Shown one piece after another: positions 60,301 through 64,000 of a stretch of 64,000 nt of DNA. Location of the stretch: assembly GCA_942493055.1 (NCBI GenBank), contig OW818680.1, forward strand, positions 1 to 64,000, read 5' to 3'. The notes beneath the pieces were generated by a model, which had not been told where the DNA came from, did not search any database, and saw only the letters and a program-made list of their open reading frames with translations. The position numbers and the translations under genes were made by a program. This stretch comes from CAIZQW01 sp942493055 (GTDB taxonomy: Bacteria > Verrucomicrobiota > Kiritimatiellia > RFP12 > UBA1067). Positions within the stretch are counted from its first letter, which is position 1. Each line of letters starts with the position of its first letter.

Positions 60301-63300
60301 CAGCGGCTACCCGACGGCTTATGGAGAGATCGAAATCTGGCGCGACAACAAGTTGCTCAAGCGCTTTCTGTCAGAACCGGGCAAGACGCAGATGCTGATG
60401 GAATATCCGGTGACGGAAAATCTGCGAGGCGGCTTCACCGTGCGGTACTCCATGATCCGTGAGAACAAATTCTATCAGGAGTTTCGTCAAATCAATGTAC
60501 CGTGGAGCAACAAGACGTTCAGCCTAAACTGGACACATATCAACTCCAAAATCGAACCGAATGTCAAGGAGAAGTGGACCCTCAGCGTCAAGAATCCGGA
60601 TGGCACGCCTGCCAAGGCAGAACTGCTCGCTTCGATGTTCGATGCCTCTTTGGATGCCTTTTTGATGCACAACTGGAATAAGGGATTTGGTCTACGCGGC
60701 GAATCCACCTACTTCTACAATTTGCTGTTTTCGAATATCACCTCCACCATGCAACCCCGTACCCATTTTCAGCATCAAGGAGGATACCATGCCCAATATC
60801 GTCACTGGGCTTATCAGCTTCTGCAGAATCAACACTATCGGAGATTTGCCAGCAAGGCAAGAGGTCTGAGCAGGCCGACAGGGGGCGTGTTGCTGGAGGG
60901 TGAGGTGACGATGATGATGGATGCCGTACCTGCTGCAGCAGCAACGCCGATGGCCATGCCCGCAGAAAAAGCTGAACGAAAATCCATGGACAAGGCGGAT
61001 GCCTTTGGTGACAACAGGGCGCTTGGTCTGAGTGCCGGAGAGGGTGGGGCGAAAAAAGCAGAGGATCCACCCATGGTCAGAAAGAATCTGAATGAGACGG
61101 CCTTCTTCCTGCCCCTGCTCACAACAGACGCGGAAGGGACAGTCTCCGTTTCCTTCTCGGCCCCGGAGGCCTTGACCGGCTGGCGCGTGATGGCGTTCGC
61201 GCATGACCAGAAGTTGAACAGCGGTTATATTGAAGCCAAGGTCGTGACACAAAAGAAACTGATGGTCGAACCGTCCATGCCGCGCTTCCTGCGCGAGGGC
61301 GATGAAATCGAGTTATCCGTCAAGGTCACGAACACCTCCGACGCCAAACAAAAGGGGAAGGTTTCGTTGAAGTTCAGCGACAAACTTAAAGAGCTGGGCG
61401 AGGAGAAGTTCGCGCTTGAGGCAGGCAAATCTGTCTCAGTCAAGTGGGTCGTAAAGGTTCCGGATACCGCTGCGGGCATCACCCAGTATACGGTCCTCGC
61501 GAAGGCTGATGATTATGGGGATGGCGAGGAGGGCTATCTGCCGATTCTCTCCAAGCGGGTGCAGGTCATCGAATCCCTCGCCTTCAGCGTCAAGCCGCAG
61601 CAGGAGAAGAAGCTGACCTTTAAGCGTCTGGCCAACATCTCGGATACCGCCGAGCATCTCAGCCTCACGCTGGAGGTGACGCCCAATGCGACGTGGTCCG
61701 CGATATTGGCGCTTCCGTATCTGATGGAATATCCGTATGAATGCGCGGAGCAGGTCTTCCACCGCTACTATGCGAATGCGCTGGCGCGTCAGATCGTGAA
61801 GGACAACCCAGTCATTGAAAAGGTCTTCAAGCAGTGGAAGGCCGAAACCCTGGAGAGTCCGTTGCAGAAGAATCAGGAGCTGAAATCGCTCATGATTGAA
61901 GAGACCCCGTGGTTTGCAACCGCATTGAAAGAGAAAGAGCAGCGGAACAATATCGCCATCCTCTTTGATGGTGCGCGGCTTGAAACTGAAACGAAATCAG
62001 CGTTGAACAAGCTCCGTGAAAAGCGGAACTTGGACGGCTGCTGGAGCTGGTTCCCGGGCGGCCCGCGCAATATCTACATCACCACTCTGATCGTGAGAGG
62101 GATTGGACGACTGCGCGCAATCGGCGTCCAGGTGGACATGGAATTGGCCCTGAAACCCTTGCCAGCCCTTGACGAGGAGATGCAGAAGAGTATTGCGTAT
62201 CGAATCAAAGAAAAGGCATTGAGTTTTGGCTGTTACGATGCCAGCTATCTCTACATGCGCAGCTTCTTTATCAAAGATGCAAAGGTTGACAAGGCTATCG
62301 TCGATACGCTGATCACGTGGGCCAAGACAGATAATCAGTGGACAAAGCTATCGCGCTATTCACGTGCACAGGCCGCGATTGCGTTCAACCGCTTTGGCGA
62401 AGTTGAGTTGGCTAAGCTCATCATGAAGTCCGTCCGTGAGAATGCTGTGGAAGACGAAGAGATGGGGATGAGTTGGCGGATGCGTCGTTCCTGGTGGTGG
62501 TATGAAGCACCGCTGGAGACACAGGCGCTCACGATTGAGGCGTTCAAGGAGGTCACCCAGGAGCAGGATGCCGTAGATGCCTGCGCCCTGTGGCTGCTGC
62601 AGCAGAAGCGCACTTCGCGCTGGACAACGACCACCTCGACAGCGGATGCGATTTACGCGTTGATGCTTGGCAACAACACCATGCTCACACCGACAGCGGA
62701 AGTGGAAGTCATGCTTGGCGGCGTGCCGATTAAGCCAGATGCGACTGAAGCTGGAAGCGGTTATTTCTCGAAGCGTTATCAGCCTGCGGAAATTAAGCCC
62801 GCCATGGCCAAGATTGAAGTCAGGAATCCGAACAACGCGATTACCTTCGGCGCATTGCACTGGCAGTATTTAGAGGATATCGACAAGGTGACCCAGAGCG
62901 AAGACAAGATGCCCATCGTGATTGACCGCAAGTTGTTTGTGAAGGAATACACAACGAAAGGCCCTGTGCTCAAGCCTGCAAAGAGTGTCAAGATCGGCGA
63001 CACGATTGTGACGCGCATCGAATTGCGTGTGGAGCGCGAAATGGAGTTCGTGCACATGAAGGATACCCGCGCGGCCAGCATTGAACCGGTTGATGTGCTC
63101 TCTACATACCGGTGGCAGGATGGGACCGGATATTTCCAAAGCACGCGGGATACGGCAACGCACTTCTTCTTTGACCGGTTGAATCGCGGGACCTACATCT
63201 TCGAATATGAGTGCCGCGTCTTCCAGAATGGCAAGTGCAAAGCTGGCATGACCGAGATCCAATGCATGTACGCACCTGAGTTCAATGCGCACTCTGCCGG

Positions 63301-63322
63301 CATGATGCTGGAGTCGAAGTAA
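57398..63322 (+). CDS. Secreted bacterial alpha-2-macroglobulin with thioester motif
   Basis: The 1974-residue protein starts at 57398 (aaggag Shine-Dalgarno) with a Sec signal (ATVCVTLSSAFAQ) and no lipobox. Residues ~20-370 form a helical N-terminal region. Macroglobulin domains follow, with the MG2 hallmark LLTDRSIYRPGQTVHYKGIY near residue 585. The A2M domain with LNETAFFLPLLTTDAEG is at ~1230, and the thioester motif in YPYECAEQVFHRYY (CxEQ) is at ~1448, both reactive residues kept. An alpha-helical thioester domain and the C-terminal MG10-like sandwich close it. The region before the A2M domain (~1160-1215) is Ala/Met/Lys-rich and may be the bait. Such proteins trap proteases by covalent linkage. 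It follows the anti-sigma/VWA gene on the same strand. Confidence 0.9.
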   Translation: MNIKQTARTSPRALLRIAWATVCVTLSSAFAQDLSAQWKLVDEAEKKDQPKTAITLLEQISQAAVQGEKWDDALFASARKAILQGRIEEGEQAYGALLRLEEARKTASPKMHPFLDALIAEWYVKYFLDNRWMFAQRTQIAGSDEGKDIGKWSLPRIVKEVGDRFDRVLTTPQRFFAYPIKDFSRCFTPGNVDDEYRPSIYDLLAHRAIDFYSSAEQGLLDLDPDFIVTTDMPLFAQPEAFMKWAEKEFSLKHSGIQKALFITAQRMRANQVAGRQIAYADADFNRLLLAKRLFNAVGVDTDDAYDKALEAFISRWNDNEVCTRAIAAQADRLFAQKKYVEAKQRAEEGMKLFPKSVGAQECNAVIARVLQPSMQIQTPNVWAKTKPEVRPYGTLEITCRNVTQIRFRLYPLNHENEEERNIWDIEKLLKRQFVKEWNVDIASENYQEVIQKQDIVEAYKNGMYALVATAQEKVHYVTPLQVSDLCVERMNRGEYDLRVCNNESGLPVANAQITAKVKNHQKKALDIRNYTTDALGRAVLVKLPNGEATLYIKAGDDTFIDAIGWSWGNERQPEDKDDSRVMLLTDRSIYRPGQTVHYKGIYYVVNQATGKYEIRPQAHYTIKFMDPNGQEITSRKEKANAFGSFTGSFVIPKDKGTGHMSLQMDQGSVSFQVEEYKRPKFEVTFDPIKDEFKLNADVTLNGRATTYSGLPLSKSKVKWRVERMSQYPWWCWWRVTQPKVLETGTAETGEDGTFKTTFLAKPELDAKPEEAPKFIYTVTAEVIDSTGETRAGSQSLTLGFTALSITVQAPEWFKANEKQEVTVLINTLNGAPVATTKGEIRMIPLKQPDRPIPFEEPRHYHHYWGRSGASSKKPKSEQPIDWEASGRASEESFITGDTGNAKIPFTLKPGIYRVEVTTKDKFGNPATDKAVIQVFNPADANYPVKVPAKLFVEKQQMEVGETFRSLWGSGYPTAYGEIEIWRDNKLLKRFLSEPGKTQMLMEYPVTENLRGGFTVRYSMIRENKFYQEFRQINVPWSNKTFSLNWTHINSKIEPNVKEKWTLSVKNPDGTPAKAELLASMFDASLDAFLMHNWNKGFGLRGESTYFYNLLFSNITSTMQPRTHFQHQGGYHAQYRHWAYQLLQNQHYRRFASKARGLSRPTGGVLLEGEVTMMMDAVPAAAATPMAMPAEKAERKSMDKADAFGDNRALGLSAGEGGAKKAEDPPMVRKNLNETAFFLPLLTTDAEGTVSVSFSAPEALTGWRVMAFAHDQKLNSGYIEAKVVTQKKLMVEPSMPRFLREGDEIELSVKVTNTSDAKQKGKVSLKFSDKLKELGEEKFALEAGKSVSVKWVVKVPDTAAGITQYTVLAKADDYGDGEEGYLPILSKRVQVIESLAFSVKPQQEKKLTFKRLANISDTAEHLSLTLEVTPNATWSAILALPYLMEYPYECAEQVFHRYYANALARQIVKDNPVIEKVFKQWKAETLESPLQKNQELKSLMIEETPWFATALKEKEQRNNIAILFDGARLETETKSALNKLREKRNLDGCWSWFPGGPRNIYITTLIVRGIGRLRAIGVQVDMELALKPLPALDEEMQKSIAYRIKEKALSFGCYDASYLYMRSFFIKDAKVDKAIVDTLITWAKTDNQWTKLSRYSRAQAAIAFNRFGEVELAKLIMKSVRENAVEDEEMGMSWRMRRSWWWYEAPLETQALTIEAFKEVTQEQDAVDACALWLLQQKRTSRWTTTTSTADAIYALMLGNNTMLTPTAEVEVMLGGVPIKPDATEAGSGYFSKRYQPAEIKPAMAKIEVRNPNNAITFGALHWQYLEDIDKVTQSEDKMPIVIDRKLFVKEYTTKGPVLKPAKSVKIGDTIVTRIELRVEREMEFVHMKDTRAASIEPVDVLSTYRWQDGTGYFQSTRDTATHFFFDRLNRGTYIFEYECRVFQNGKCKAGMTEIQCMYAPEFNAHSAGMMLESK

Positions 63323-63369
63323 GAGGGTGGGTGGCGAATATGAGTGATTGTCACGAGAAAGACACTGGG

Positions 63370-63990
63370 AGCACAGGCATCTTGCCCAATGCCACTAACT
63401 TTTCATGGCACTTAAGTTTTGTAACTCATTCTATTGCATAAGCTATTGGCATTTATAATGCATGTACATAAGAAATTGGTTTTCGCAAAGATCGCTATAA
63501 GGTTCTTGCACGGAAAGCCCCCGCAAGTGGCGGAATACCGCCGGGGCTTATCTCGTGCAAGCACCTGAGCTGCGTTTGACTGTAAGGACAGAGCTTCGTG
63601 CGACCACTCAGTGGACGCACGCACGAGGTTAAAAGGGGAGGCGGTCGGATCGACCGCCGGACGGCGACCCGCCGTCCCTCCCTAAATTTTCGCAGCCTGT
63701 TTCGTCTTTATCTTCGGTGTTAGCTTGTTGCAAGCGAAGGGCTTATCTCCTGGGAACGCCAACGCCAAGGCTACGGCGGCCAGGCGTCGGCGCTCCCAGG
63801 GCAATAAGGTGGCGGAGCCGTCCCGGCTCCGGCGGGCAAGATGCCCGCGCTCCTTTGAGGGCAGCAACAGAAGGGAGCGTGGGCGTCCCGCCCGCATGAA
63901 AGAGGAGAGCCATTCTTGTCTGTCCCTCTGTAGGCCGTTCCCCTGTTGCCGAAATGAAAAGTTAGTGGCATTGGGCAGGATGCCTGTTCT
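63370..63990. repeat. Mosaic of inverted repeats at the window's right end
   Basis: The gap 63323-64000 has no gene. In order it has aggcatcttgcccaatgcc (63373-63392) with aatgccactaac; the cttgcacg/cgtgcaag hairpin (63505-63561); and cgtgcgaccactcagtgg (63597-63632). These are followed by the cloverleaf ggcggtcg-gat-cgaccgcc plus ggacggcg-acc-cgccgtcc (63636-63682), a block like 43129-43190 (63683-63750), and the 165-bp block inverse to 37459-37621 (63815-63979). At least five element types are joined end to end. Confidence 0.8.
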
Positions 63991-64000
63991 CCCAGTGATG

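Overview
The window looks like a chromosome segment of an environmental PVC-group bacterium, most plausibly Kiritimatiellota or Lentisphaerota. This placement is an inference. It rests on secreted glycoside hydrolases with Sec signals, an ECF sigma factor paired with a giant anti-sigma/VWA protein, a secreted alpha-2-macroglobulin, a Tat-tagged RpiB, Rhs proteins, and long gene-free stretches packed with palindromic and word-like repeats. No rRNA or ribosomal protein gene is present to confirm it.

Layout. 1-5.6 kb: two Rhs polymorphic-toxin genes that share one core module but carry unrelated C-terminal tips, each followed at once by a small candidate immunity gene. 5.7-11.6 kb: an accessory graveyard with two nearly identical RAYT/Y1 transposon copies bounded by 32-bp inverted repeats. 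Around them lie a broken rhs start, hydrolase 3' ends, two paralogous secreted proteins and an IS110 remnant. 12-15.2 kb: glmS-glmM, giving UDP-GlcNAc precursors. 15.5-19.6 kb: RpiB-like protein, secreted GH36-type hydrolase with NPCBM, and a lipoprotein. 19.7-20.8 kb: purM. 20.8-31.0 kb: a minus-strand housekeeping block (parvulin, hemL, OlsF-like acyltransferase, recN, queF, ispD, phosphoesterase, MtaD-like amidohydrolase, MCE/MlaD). 31.4-41.6 kb: secreted catabolic genes (GH99-like, FAD oxidoreductase with inserted discoidin-like domain, TIM-barrel hydrolase, M14 carboxypeptidase) and a tRNA-Pro. 42-46.6 kb: small exported proteins and glutamine-dependent NAD synthetase. 46.8-53.5 kb: two GH106-type alpha-L-rhamnosidase paralogues. 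53.6-63.3 kb: ECF sigma factor, anti-sigma/VWA protein and alpha-2-macroglobulin.

How it fits together. The hydrolases suggest a glycan scavenger that takes apart galactose-, mannose- and rhamnose-containing polysaccharides. The Rhs modules suggest contact-dependent competition. The sigma/VWA/macroglobulin block looks like an envelope stress or defence unit.

The most unusual signal is non-coding. Intergenic regions carry many families of short 8-13 nt words, repeated in tandem and often closed by an inverted copy of themselves. They also carry compound palindromes whose hairpins have three-nucleotide loops, several present in inverted copies tens of kilobases apart. Together with the two RAYT-type transposases, this is the best candidate here for an undescribed element system.
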